From: Phaeosaccion multiseriatum
Taxonomy: Eukaryota > Ochrophyta, other classes
Assembly (NCBI GenBank): GCA_965112735.1
Contig: OZ218961.1
Location: forward strand, 248,001-312,000
Reading direction: 5' to 3'
Length of the DNA stretch: 64,000 bases
Under the pieces are notes generated by a model that saw only the letters and a program-made list of their open reading frames with translations, was not told where the DNA came from and made no database searches. The position numbers were made by a program, and so were the translations under genes. This document shows positions 1 to 10,496 of the stretch, piece after piece. Numbering within the stretch: position 1 is the first letter of the stretch; each line of letters opens with the position of its first letter.

Positions 1-10
1 AGTTGATGAT

Positions 11-42
<32 letters not shown>

Positions 43-203
43 CGTTGGCGCTACAGCAGCAGTTGATGATACAGCAACAGCAGCAACAGATGCACCTGGA
101 GCAGCAGCAGCAGCTGCAGCAGCAACAGCAGATGCAGCAGTTGGTCATACAGCAGCCGTCGCCAGACATCTTTGGGGTGATGGGAAGTGATGACGAAATG
201 TAA
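1..203 (+). CDS. 3' end of a glutamine-rich protein (partial)
   Basis: An open frame enters from the left edge and stops at TAA 201-203. The visible 66 residues are mostly Gln tracts broken by LMIQQ/LVIQQ words, followed by a less biased tail ending GVMGSDDEM. No domain is visible, so the function is unknown; such tracts are common in low-complexity regions of nuclear and RNA-binding proteins, which is only a hint. The frame is probably real because it ends in a non-repetitive acidic tail and because a copy of the dispersed TTGGTSATAC word lies in it (141-150). It converges with the FYVE-SYLF gene on the other strand. Confidence 0.5.
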
Positions 204-659
204 AACGAAGAACACAACATGTGGGTGTGTGTGTGTGTGGGGGGGGGGGCTTCGGAGTGAGTGAGTGAGCTTACGCGTTGTACCGGGATGGGACAGGATG
301 GCAGTGGATGGGAAGGGATGGCAGTAGATGGGAAGGGATGGGAGGTAATGGGAGGTAAGACTGTAAGACTTCAGTACAGTAGCGGCGTTTTATCGCACAG
401 AGGTGCGTATTTAAGGAAGTAATGCTTAGGAGGGGGGGGGGGGGGTTGTGGAGGGGATGGCAGTGGATGGTGCTCGCTTTCGACGGATCGACACTCTTCC
501 TCCTGTCTCTCACTGGACCGACCGCTGAGGCCCGGACTGCTGTGAGCCCCTCTCAATGACTTACTACACCACTCTCATATCAATCCGAAACGCGTACTGC
601 CGAGTCACTTCTTATTTTATTGATCCTCTGACTGACTGCTGAACACCGCCATCTGTGAT
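204..659. other. Convergent intergenic region
   Basis: Lies between the stop of the Gln-rich gene (+) and the stop of the FYVE-SYLF gene (-). It holds a short TG/G run (220-249), repeated GGATGGCAGTGGATGG-type words (297-345, 455-470) and a G run at 430-445. No coding segment is supported. Confidence 0.5.
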
Positions 660-2218
660 TCATACACCTCGTGTATTCTCATCCCTTCCCTTTGTCGCGA
701 ACCTCGCCACTTCTTCAAAGTAATCCTCCTCGTCTTCGCTGTCTTCCTCCTCCCCCGTCTCCTTCCATTGCCATCCCCGATCCTCCTCCTCCTCCTCCTC
801 CCACTCCCCCCCCGCCCCGCCCTCTCGTGCACCTCCATACCCATATGCTCCTTCCCCTGCTCTTCCTCCTTCCCCTCCTACTCCTCCTCCTCCTACTCCT
901 CCTCCTCCTCCTCCTCCTCCTCCTCCTCCGATGTGAGTCCCCGGGGTGTGGTTGTGCCCATATGCCCTGATCTCCCCAAGCTCTGCTGCCCCCCTTAACT
1001 CTCCGGTGTCCTGCCGAGCTCTGATGATGCGGTTTCGACGCTCCATGCCCCACACGTCTGCAGCCATACGGGAAGGGGACACGCACATACACATACACAC
1101 ACGCACGCACACACATACACACACACACATGATGGGAAGTAAGGAAGGCGTCAGGGAGGAGGAGGCATATGGGCAGTGCTCCACACAGCTCCCCCCTCCT
1201 CCTCTCCTCTCCTTCTCCTCCCGCCCTCCTCCTTCCCCCTTCTTCCTCCTCCTCCTCTCCTCTCCTCCTCCCCTCCCCTCCCCCTCCTCCTCCTCCTCCT
1301 CCCCCCCCCCCACTCACCTCCTGGCTGGGCCTTCGGTGGGAGAGGCAGCGGTACCGATAATGACGCGGAGGATCCACCACCTCCTCCTCCCCCTCCTCCT
1401 CCTCCCCCTCCTTCTCCTCCTCCTGCTTCTCCTCTTCCTCCACCGCTGCCATCATCCCCAAACACCCGCTTGAAGAAGCGCATCACCCCTGCCCCTCCTC
1501 CTTCCTCCTCGCCCCCCCTGTGTGCCCCTCGCTCCATCTGATTTCTTCTCTGCTCCTCCTCCTCCTCCTCCCTCCTCCTCCTTTCCGTTGACAAGGCTCG
1601 GTACTCTTCCCTCTGCAGCTGCAGTGCCACCTGTTGGGTTGAGTAAGTCAATGATTTAATGACTTCACTGCACTCCATAGAGTTAATGTTGGAAGAGAGG
1701 GCAGCGAAGATGATTCATTGACTTCCCCTACCTCATAATCGTCCTGCATGGCGCGTTTCTCGCCCTCCTCGAGCGGGTACTTGCGCAGCGCACTGTCCGC
1801 GTCGGCATCAAAGGGGGCGAAGTGGGGGGGTGGAGGCGTAGATCCCAGCATGCCCGCTCCTCCTCCTCCTCCTCCTCCTCCTCCTCCTCCTCCTCCTCCT
1901 CCTCCTCCTCCTCCTCCTCCTCCTCCTCCTACTGCTCCTCCCTCTCCTCCTCCTGCTCCTCCTTCCGCCCCTGCTCTCCCCCCCACCCCCATGCTGCTGC
2001 TACTGCTGCTGTCGCTGCTGCTGCTCCTTCTCCTACCGCTGGTGCCGGGGGGCATGACCTGTTGGTCCACGTGTTGGTGCTCCACTTCTGCCAGTGCCTT
2101 GTAGAGGGGCTCAGCGGCGCGAGGGGGGGGCACCGTACCCTGTAACAGCAGCTCATGAGAGCTCACCTCTCTGTCAAGGGAAGGAAGGAGGGAGGAAGAG
2201 GAAGAGGAGGAGGAGGAA

Positions 2219-2251
<33 letters not shown>

Positions 2252-5200
2252 GAGGAGGGGGAGGAGGGGGAGGAAGAGGAGGAGGAAGAGAGGGAGGAGG
2301 AGGAGGAGGAGGAGGAGGAGGAGGAGGAGGAAGAAGAGAAAGGAGTAAGAGAAAAACATCCCCCTCTCTTCCTCCCGCTCCCTCTCCCTCTGTCCCTCTC
2401 CCTCTGTCTCTCTCTCTCCCTGTCCCTCTCCCTCTCTCTCTCTACACACACCTCCCATAGAAGTCTCTGTTGGCGTCGTTTCGAGTCACCAAAGTTGACG
2501 CCTCCAGAGACACCTGACAGTTACAGTGCGTGTGCGCGTGTTAGTGTGTGTGCGTGCGTGTATGCGTGTGTATGCGTGTGTGAGTGGGTGTGGGTGTTGG
2601 GCCCAGGACATCCAACAAGGCGTTAGTGGAGACCGTTAACGGATGACTCCCTCCCTTCCTCCCTCCCCTCCTCCCTCCCTCCCTCCCTCCTACCTCCCTC
2701 CCTCCCTCCCATCCTTCCTTCCTTCCTCCCCTTCTCCCTCCCTCCCTCCCTCTCTCCCTCCCTCTCCCTCCCTCCCTCCCTCCCTCCCTCCCTTCTGCCT
2801 GCTGCCTGTTGCCTGCCTGTATCCAGGCTTACATACCCCAATAAAAAGCCCCTTCGAGTGAGCATAAGAGAAAGCTGCCGTTACACCTCCATCCCCCGCC
2901 CGAATGTCCGTTGACGCCGTTCGTCCGAGCGGTCCCATTGACATACCGAGCTCCGTGCCCAGTGACACTTGACCCCTAACATTCCGTGTAACATTCCGTG
3001 TAGCATTCATTGGGCAGATACCCCACGCCGCAAACATGGGGAGGGGAGTGGAGTGGAGTGGAGGGGAGTGGAGAGGAGAGGAGAGGAGAGGAGAGGAGAG
3101 GAGAGAAGAGGAGAGGAGAGGAGAGGAGAGGAGAGGCGAGGCGAGGAGAGAAGAAGAGAGGAGAGGAGAGGAGAGGAGAGGAGAGGAGAGGGGAGGAGAG
3201 GAGAGGAGAGGAGAGGAGAGGAGAGGAGAGGAGAGGAGAGGAGAGGAGAGGAGAGGAGAGGAGAGGAGAGGAGAGTAAGGCAGAGGAGTGTGAGGTAGGG
3301 TAGAGGAGAGGAGAGGAGAGTGGGGTAGGGTGGAAGAGAGGAGAGGAGACGAGAGGAGAGGACGGAATATTTCAATAGGAAAGGAGCTGAAGGAACCTTT
3401 TTGGCATGCAATGGACGGGTTCGATACCTCCCCTTCCCCTCCATCCTCCCTCCCTCCCTCCCTCCCTCCCTCCCTCCCTCATTTCCTCCCTTCCTCCCTC
3501 CCTCATTCCCTCCCTTCCTCCCTCCCTCCCTCCATCCTCCCTCCCTCCCCATATGCTTCCACCCACCGTCCCGCAAAGGCCTCTACTGCCGAGTCCGTGT
3601 TGAGCACAATCATGACGTCCGTTACTTCCCCCCCCACTTGGAATCCCCACCCCACCCCCCCCGATCCGATGGCGGATGGGGCAGACCAGCCCCCCTGGGG
3701 AAGGCGAGAAACGACAAGGCCGGAGCCGAATCGTCCGGTGACGAACAGGCCGATCTGAGAAGGAGGAGGAGGAGGAGGAGGAGGAGGAGGAGGAGGAGAA
3801 GGAATGGGAAGCCGTTCCAAAAGTAGAGCAGTACACTAATACACTACGGTAATCGCATAACGTACGAGGTGCTTTGCCTCTGCTCTCTCCCCCTCCTGCT
3901 CCCCCCCCTCTCTTCCTCCTGCTGCTCCTCCTTCCCCCCTCTCTCCCCCTTCTCTCCCTTCTGCTCCTCCTCCTTCCCCCCTCTCTCTCCCCCTTCTCTC
4001 CCTTCTGCTCCTCCTCCTTCCCCCCTCTCTCTCCTTCTCTCTTTCTCCCCGTCTCTTCCTCCCCCCCTCCTCCCCCTCTCCCCCTCTCCCTCCTGCTCCT
4101 CCCCCTCCCCCTCCTCCTTCTCCTCCCCCTCTGCCCCTCCTCTCTCATTGCCTGACTCACTCACTCACTCACTCGCTCACTCACTCACTCACTCACTCAC
4201 TCACTCCCTCACTCACTCCCTCACTCACTAACCTTGACGAATGTGATGAAGGCAAGCCCGCGTGCCTCCCTGATGAGGTCGCTAGGGACGGAGTCGGCTC
4301 CTTCGATGGAGTTATCCGCCGTAAAGTTAATGAGGGTGTTAGCGGCCTTGATGATCTCGTCCTGCTCGGAGGAAGGGGAGGGTGAGGGGGAGGGTGACTG
4401 ACTGACTGGCTGACTGACTGATTGATTGGCTGACTGACTGATTGACTGACTGATTGGCTAACTAACTAACTCACTGACTGACTGACTGATTGGCTGACTG
4501 GCTGACTGGCTGACGGACTGACTCACTGGCTGCCTGATTGAGCGCCTGACTGCCTGCCTCACTGACTGACTGACTGACAGACCGACTACCTGCCTGACTG
4601 ACTGACTGGCATGCCTGACTGCCCTCACCTGGAGATTGGCACCGAGTGGGCTGTTGAGGTACCTGCCACTGCCCGTCCTGTGGCAGAGGAAAGGCGACGT
4701 TACAGGACAAGAGGGCGTTAACGAGCGTCCTGTGGCAGGAAAAAGACGAAGTTAACAGGCCAAGAGGACGTTGGCGAGGGGCCAGACCATGTCAACAACA
4801 CAAGGCGACCGACGATAACATCATCACATGAGGCGAGAGCCACTACGATGATAACAACACGCTAACAACACTGTTAACAACAACAAGCGCTACCCACACG
4901 TTCGTTCACAACACAGTTCACACGTTCGTTAAGGCTCGTTAACGCACCTGCGCAGGGTCTGTGGCATGGCGGAGTGCGTCATTGATTGGCGGAGCTCCTC
5001 TTGGCGCTGACAGAGGGACGGCGCACATGTGTCGCAGCAGCGCTGGGGCTCCCTGGAGGGGGGGGGGCAGTGGATGGCAGTGGATGGCAGTGGAGGGCAG
5101 TGGATGGCCAGGGTTGGATTGGGCAGGTGTATAGGTAGGCATATGGGCAGGTAGGCAGGCATACAGGCAGGCCGGCAGAACGCCCCCCTATTGAACATAA

Positions 5201-6555
5201 GGAGGGCTCGATCGACTCAACACGCTCTTTGCAATGCACCCTTCACTCACTCACCCACTCCACTCCATTCACTCACTCCACTCACTCACCCACTCACTCA
5301 CTCCACTCACTCACTCACTCACTCACTCACTCCACTCACTCACTCCACTCACTCACTCACTCACTCACCCACTCACTCACCCACTCACTCACTCACTCAC
5401 TCACTCACCCACTCACCCACTCACTCACTCACTCACTCACTCACTCACTCACTCACTCACTCACCCACTCACTCACCCACTCCACTCCGTCCACTCACTC
5501 CCTCCCCTATCCATCCATAATGACAGTAAGACAGCAGCTGCACGCACCCGCACACATGATGAGCGGACGGGATGGACGGGGTGGGCCTACCCATCAGACA
5601 GACCTTCCCTTCTTTTTCTATTTTATTACTACTTGTACCTGGGATCGAACTCGGAGAGGCCGAGGATGACGTCAGGAGGGGGCAGCACGATCTCATCCAA
5701 GGGGACAAGGAGGCGCGATGTGCTGCATGAGTCACAAAAGATACGCCCACAGTGCCTTGGGGGGTGGGGGTGGGGGAGGGAGGGAGGGAGGGAGGGAGGG
5801 AGGGAGGGAGGGAGGGAGGGAGGGAGGGAGGGAGGGAGGGAGGGAGGGAGGGAGGGAGGGAGGGAGGGAGAGAGGGAGGGAGTGGGTGCGTGGTAGGGCG
5901 GGGATTCTACTGAAAGGCGACGCACCACGACAAAGAGGGATAGCTGCTGCTGTATCACCAACTACTACTGCTGCTACTTGCTGCTAGTGGCGTGCAGGGG
6001 AGAGATGGGGGCTAGTTGTGGTCTGCTATATATATATATATATATATATATATAGGAGACCCCCCTCCTCCTCCCACTCCTTCTCGTCCTCGCCTTCATG
6101 ACTAGACCGGCAAGCTCTGGGCATACGTATGCACATGCATACATACCTGCAGTGATGTTTCCGCGTGAGTGGACCAAACTTCTTGGTGCATTTCTCGCAG
6201 TTTGTCCTGTCCCCGTCGATCACCCAGCGCGGCACGAACTGAGAGCGAAGGTTGAAAGCCGCCTCCTCCCCCCTGCTGCTGCGCTGCCGATGTCGACGCT
6301 GGTGCGTTTGCTGGGCCTCCGCTGCAGTAGGGGCGTACAAGGCGGCCTCTGGCATCATGGTCACCGCAGATCTCCTCCTCCGCTTCCCCTCTTTGTTGTC
6401 GCTGGTCCAGACGTCGTCCAGGTTAGCCTCCTTTCGATCCAGCTATGCTCTGTCCCTCACCGTGACTACTGTAGGCGACAATTTCAGGCTGTGACGCCTA
6501 CGGAGAGTGCAGTTGCTGCTGTGGTGTGTTTGCTGTGTTGTGCTGCAGCTCTCAT
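660..6555 (-). CDS. FYVE zinc finger - SYLF (Ysc84/Las17-binding) domain protein
   Basis: Twelve exons in phase: 6555-6502 (start, least sure), 6442-6147, 5755-5639, 5052-4948, 4677-4629, 4361-4233, 3754-3567, 2975-2837, 2513-2452, 2170-1732, 1630-1318, 1057-660; about 762 aa. The FYVE finger spans three exons: a WVIDGD start, CEKC, RKHHCRHCG, IFCDSC and a final CCDTC pair, giving the zinc ligands and the basic PI3P-binding RKHHCR motif. The SYLF domain follows: GLAFITFVK, GSGLVVSRLPQGGWSAPSAI, LGTELGMSMGPLGR, FSYAHSKGLFIG, VTRNDANRDFYG, AAEPLYKAL. FYVE-SYLF proteins bind phosphoinositide membranes and actin-regulatory partners at endosomes or the cell cortex; that role is inferred. The long C-terminus has a poly-Gly run coded by a (TCC)n array (1862-1929) and an acidic end. 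The start could instead lie at the ATG pair near 6360. Confidence 0.85.
3050..3365. repeat. (GAGAG)n purine array in FYVE-SYLF intron
   Basis: Almost uninterrupted GAGAG/GAGGAGAG repeats occupy most of the intron 2976-3566. All purine on the plus strand. Long Glu/Arg or Ser/Leu frames here are artefacts of the repeat. Confidence 0.9.
4145..4625. repeat. (CTCA)n and (CTGA)n arrays in introns of FYVE-SYLF gene
   Basis: CTCA repeats at 4145-4230 and CTGA/GACT repeats at 4395-4620 flank the small coding exon 4233-4361. Only simple tetranucleotide expansion is seen outside that exon. Confidence 0.8.
5237..5505. repeat. (CTCA)n array
   Basis: About 270 bases of CTCACTCACC units inside the FYVE-SYLF intron 5053-5638. 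The intron also holds GGATGGCAGTGG and GGCATATGGGC words (5070-5150). Confidence 0.85.
5764..5890. repeat. (GGGA)n array
   Basis: About 120 bases of GGGA units in the intron 5756-6146 between the two halves of the FYVE knuckle. A (TA)n run follows at 6028-6053, and a copy of the dispersed TATCACCAACT word lies at 5951-5963. Confidence 0.9.
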
Positions 6556-6790
6556 CCTCCTCTCAAAGAGGCTTCAAGGAGAACTTCGGAGCCGGAGGGA
6601 ACAGTAAAGTGAGCTCTTCTCCAAGGCAGGCAGGCAGGCAGATAAGGAGGTCAGGAAGTCAGGAATGGTGAAAGTGAGAAGGGGAGGAGGGGGGGTTATT
6701 TAAAAGAAGAGGGTTGAGGGTTGTGCACGACCAGTTGGCCCGCTCAGTGCTTCACGTACTCCTCATCCAAGAGATCACAGGCTGGCTAAA
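6556..6790. promoter_or_regulatory. Divergent intergenic region, possible shared promoter
   Basis: Separates the FYVE-SYLF gene (-) from the first ankyrin gene (+). Contains a short (GGCA)n run (6624-6640) and purine-rich stretches. No clear core promoter element is seen; the regulatory call rests on position only. Confidence 0.25.
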
Positions 6791-7705
6791 ATGCTTGCCA
6801 CGGCCTTGGCGAATCCCGAGCTGTTCCATCCCGTCTTGGGGTACGTGGGAAATGGGCACTTCTGCTTCGTGGGAGGCGCGAGAAAGGAGTGGAAGGCTAG
6901 CTACACAGCTTTGTATCCAGCAGTGGAGACAGCGTTTTCGTCTGTGGTCAGCTCAGTGGAGTGCGTGAACTGGGCGACAGGTCGGCAGGGCCTCGAGCTG
7001 AGTGTCAAGCTCTTCAAGGCCGCTGCCCGGCACGGAGATGTCGAGGTATGCAAGGCCCTCCATGGCAAGGACTGTCCCTGGGATGAACTGGCGTGTCACG
7101 AAACAGCGCAGAACAGAGAGCATGGCCTGAGCGTACTCAAGTGGCTGCGCTCAGAGGACCTTCCCGACAAGGAGCAGTGCCCATGGGACGGCTCCTATAT
7201 GTGTTGCCGAGCTGCAAGTAAAGGGCGCTTAGATATGCTCAAGTGGTTGCTGTCGGACGACGGTGGGGCAGACTTTGATGCCGTCTCTTGGAACGACGCA
7301 TGTAAAGGTGGGCATATTCCCGTCGTGGAATGGCTTCTGGACCATCCTCCCACGAGAGCCGTGCTGGAAGATAATGATTATGAAGAGTGGCGCCATGGGG
7401 CTTGGTTTGCAGCTGCAAAGGGCCGTCTCGAGGTGCTGCAGTTCCTCCACGCCAATGCTCGCCACCTCTGTGATTGGGATGCTGTGGTCTGTGTGCGTGC
7501 AGTCGTGCATGGTAAGCACCTTGCTGTGCTGAAGTGGCTCAGATCGGAGGAAGTGCAGTGCGAGTGGGATGAAACGTCGTGCCCGCAGGTCATCAGGGAC
7601 AGAGAGTTTAACGAGGGCGCGGTATGGGGAATCGACGCCAAAACCTTTGAGGATATCAAGCAATGGGTGCACGCCAATGGGCACCCCTGCGACTGCGAGG
7701 ACTGA
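6791..7705 (+). CDS. F-box-like/ankyrin-repeat protein, copy A1 (short N-terminus)
   Basis: 304 aa. It begins just upstream of the F-box-like segment (residues ~10-40, FCFVGGARKEWKASYTAL) and then has irregular ankyrin-type repeats. The repeats carry CPWD cores (KALHGKDCPWDE, SVLKWLRSEDLPDKEQCPWD, LDMLKWLLSDD, LEVLQFLHANARHLCDWD, LAVLKWLRSEEVQCEWD) and a conserved end, KQWVHANGHPCDCED. LKWLR..CPWD ankyrin families are typical of stramenopiles; the substrate is unknown and protein binding is inferred. Unlike copies A2-A6 it lacks the ~55-residue METRLQRRR leader and the 5' leader intron, so it may be a 5'-truncated copy or start in an unseen exon. Confidence 0.8.
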   Translation: MLATALANPELFHPVLGYVGNGHFCFVGGARKEWKASYTALYPAVETAFSSVVSSVECVNWATGRQGLELSVKLFKAAARHGDVEVCKALHGKDCPWDELACHETAQNREHGLSVLKWLRSEDLPDKEQCPWDGSYMCCRAASKGRLDMLKWLLSDDGGADFDAVSWNDACKGGHIPVVEWLLDHPPTRAVLEDNDYEEWRHGAWFAAAKGRLEVLQFLHANARHLCDWDAVVCVRAVVHGKHLAVLKWLRSEEVQCEWDETSCPQVIRDREFNEGAVWGIDAKTFEDIKQWVHANGHPCDCED

Positions 7706-8324
7706 GGAGAGGCAGTGGTGTGTCGAGTCGGGCCAAGGGCAAGCATGAAGGGTAGGGAGGGCACCTTCCACACACACACCCTCTGGGACGAGTCCCACAA
7801 GCTCATCGGAGACTTGAGCGGGAGGACGAAGGGGACAGGCTACAGGGGAGAGGGGCGGAGAAGGGACGGGGAAGTGTCTCCGACTTGAGAGTGGAGAGAG
7901 GAGAGAGGAGAGAGTGGAGGCATGATGAGAGCTTGAGGCATGGCATGGCTTCAGCCCAGGGGCAGGGCAGAGCCCCCGGGGAGCAGCGGTGTCAGCGATG
8001 TCGATCACTGGCCACTAGGAGGGTGCATTGTGTTTTATTGAATGTCGTGTCATATCAGGGAGTGGGTGAGTGAGTGAGTTAGTTTGTGAGAGTGGGTGGG
8101 TGAGTGAGTTAGTTTGTGAGAGTGGGTGAGTGAGTGAGTTAGTTTGTGAGAGTGGGTGAGTGAGTGAGTTAGTTTGTGAGAGTGGGTGAGTGAGTGTGTG
8201 ATTGAGGGAACGAGAGAGTAGGAACCCCAGGAAGCAGAACACCGCTACCAATAAAGTACAGAGGCAAACCCTTTTGCTATGTAGGGACGCGGCGGAGCAA
8301 ATATTTATTGATTTGAAACGGAAT
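7706..8324. other. 3' flank of A1 with 28-bp minisatellite
   Basis: The region is repeated behind A2 and A4. It contains a ~28-bp tandem unit with core GAGTTAGTTTGTGAGAGTGG at about 8058-8200 (five copies), a GAACCCCAGGAAGCAGAACA segment and an AATAAAG near 8250. No coding segment is supported. Confidence 0.7.
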
Positions 8325-8440
8325 CACCTACAGAAACTGAAAGTGTGAATGTGAGTGTGTGTGCGTGTGTGTGTGTGTGTGTGTTAGTAAAGGGCTGTCA
8401 ACGGTGGCCAGGGGGGTTGGTCGAGGGAAGGCATCAGGGA
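8325..8440 (+). repeat. Dispersed repeat: CACCTA..GAAACTGAAAGTG plus (TG)n plus GGGCTGTCAACGGTGGCC
   Basis: This composite is also found at 15330-15460. Its second half recurs at 18268-18433 and inverted at 60790-60935 and 62885-62995. Its first half recurs alone at 17838-17860, 23205-23268, 26628-26660 and, inverted, 40559-40600. It is a non-coding interspersed repeat of unknown class. Confidence 0.75.
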
Positions 8441-8512
8441 GGATGTTTTGTTGGGCCTTTGTTGCCTCAGGGCCTCGACATCCAGACTCACAGATGGCGG
8501 GCCTGGCAGACC

Positions 8513-9122
8513 CGTGGCCAAGCAGATGGAGATGGACATCGTGACTCCCCCCAGGATGTTTGAGCTTCCATCCGATCATGAATATGGGGACGGCCACAAG
8601 TCCCTCATGATCGACGTCACGCTCACGGATGCCACCAACATTACCAATCGGGCCAAGGCATCGAAGGAGGCACTCGCGGCAGCCAAGAAGGCTGAAGCAA
8701 CCAAGCGCACCAGGTATGGTGTGCCACATGGAGGCATGGAGGGCCAGGGTGGAGACATCCACTATGACCCCACGAGGTATCATCTCGTCCCTTTTGGGAT
8801 GGAGCAGCAAGGTGCATTTGGTCCGTCAGCACAGATGTTTATCAAAACACTCGCCACCCACATGGCTGGGGGGCACGAACATCTTGACATGAGGGCTTAC
8901 GCGAGAGCTGTTTGCGTCATTCGGCGACGATTAGCCGTAGCGCTCCAGAGGGCCCGACACGAACGATCGGTTCGACACAGGATCCTGGCTGGTATCAACT
9001 TTGTTCCAATGGGGAGAACTGATGAGTCAGAGGGACACGACCTCGAGGGCTAAGTTCCCCGGGGCGGTGAGACATTACTTTTAGACAACCATAGATGGCA
9101 CTTAAGGGTGTAATATATATGA
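8513..9122 (+). mobile_element. 5'-truncated retroelement copy R1 with C-terminal ORF
   Basis: An insertion flanked by AGACC (8508-8512 and 9123-9127), placed within sequence that is continuous upstream of A4 and A5. The frame running to TAA 9051-9053 codes MEMDIVTPPRMFELPSDHEY, then SLMIDVTLTDATN, AKKAEATKRTRYG, YHLVPFGMEQQGAFGP and a basic tail. This layout (D..H, IDVT, K..KY, FVPF, G..GP) resembles the restriction-like endonuclease tail of some non-LTR retrotransposons; the match is from memory and moderate. Other copies share the 3' end CACTTAAGGGT (15543-16139, 13868-14036) but begin at different points, as expected for target-primed insertion. Confidence 0.55.
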
Positions 9123-9124
9123 AG

Positions 9125-9510
9125 ACCCGGAGCTCTTAGACCCAGCTCCATACAAGATATACGGGCCGCAAGACCTCCCACGCGTGAATAAAGTAGGCAG
9201 CATAAGGAAGGGGGTGAGGCTGATAGAAAGAAAGGATTCTGCTGGCGCTGGTAAGTGCCTGCTACCGGAGATTGCCCGCCCCTCTCTTTGAGGGGGGAGC
9301 AAGACGGGGGAACAACATCAGAAGGATGCTGGCCATCTGGTCTCTCTGCTGCTGCCCTTCCTCCACAGCCGCTCACTCTCTCTCTCTCTCTCTCTCTCTC
9401 TGCTCCGCTCCGCCTTTCCTTCCGCTCCCCCCACCTTCATCAACTTACCTCCTCCAGCCAGCCGGTGCTTACTTACTCGCCTTTATCCCAAGTCCTGTTT
9501 CGACGAAACA
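9125..9510 (+). promoter_or_regulatory. 5' leader region of ankyrin copy A2, with leader intron
   Basis: A conserved upstream block shared by A2-A6. It contains ACCTCCCACGCGTGAATAAA, then TCTGCTGGCGCTG followed by GTAAGTGCC (9251) and CCTCCACAG ending at 9368, which fits a 5'-UTR intron; a TC run and TTCGACGAAACAATGG precede the start. The conservation supports a retained promoter/leader; no TATA box is assigned. Confidence 0.5.
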
Positions 9511-10496
9511 ATGGAGACGAGGCTGCAGCGGAGGAGAACGGTATTGGGGCACGGGGAGACGCCGCATGACTCTGCGCAGGGAAGGAGGCTGAGACGGTCT
9601 CCAGCAACAACAGCATGTGGGGGTGCCAGTGTTACCGCTGCTTCAAGTTCCGGATACAATGGGCTGCTCTTTGAAGCTTGCCACGAGGCCCTCGAGAATC
9701 TCGAGCTGCTTCGTGCCATCTTGGCCCACTTGGGAAAGGGGCACCTCTGCTTCGTGGCTGGTGTGAGCAAGGAGTGGAAGGCCAGCTACACCGCTTTGTA
9801 TCCAGCAGTGAAGACAGCGTTTTCGTCTGTGGTCAGCTCATTGGAGTGTGTGAACTGGGCGACAGGTCGGCAGGGCCTCGAGCTAACTGAGGAGCTCTTC
9901 AGGGCCGCTGCCCGGCACGGAGATGTCGAGGTATGCAAGGCCCTCCATGGCAAGGACTGTCCCTGGGATGAAGATGTGTGTCACGAAACAGCGGAGAACA
10001 GCAAGCATGGCCTGAGCGTTCTCAAGTGGCTCCGCTCAGAGGACCTTCCCGACAAGGAGGAGTGCCCATGGAACGCTAGCGGCTGGGTCATGTGTGTCCT
10101 AGCTGCACTTGAAGGGCGCTTAGATATGCTCAAGTGGTTGCTGTCGGACGACGGTGGGGCAGACTTTCGTGCCATCTCTTGGAACATCGCATGTGAAGGA
10201 GGGGATATTCGCGTCGTGGAATGGCTTCTCTCGGCCCCTGACAAGGTTCTGAGGCGACCCTGGCCAGAACCTGGAACCCGGCCGGCTGGCGCCGGCCAGA
10301 ACCTGGAACCTGACCCAGCTCTTCGGTTCCAGGTTAGGGGTGACTGAGGGAAAGAGGGACTGATGCCCAGCCCTGAGTGCCCATCGTGTGTGGCTGGGAC
10401 CGCAAAATAGTATACAAATAATAAAAAAATAGTATACGTCATGTACATTTTATAATGGAGAGTTCAGAGTTCTTTCGCGCGCGCCAACCTACTAGC

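Noticed and set aside
5190-5240. Extra FYVE-SYLF exon starting at GGTGCATTGC (minus strand)
   Set aside because: It would break the FYVE motif; the direct join from 5639 to 5052 gives the expected spacing to CCDTC.
7229-8008. Antisense frames over the ankyrin copies (also 14258-14875, 20296-21159, 22497-23165)
   Set aside because: Recur in every copy because the sense codon usage excludes stops on the antisense strand; no family resemblance.
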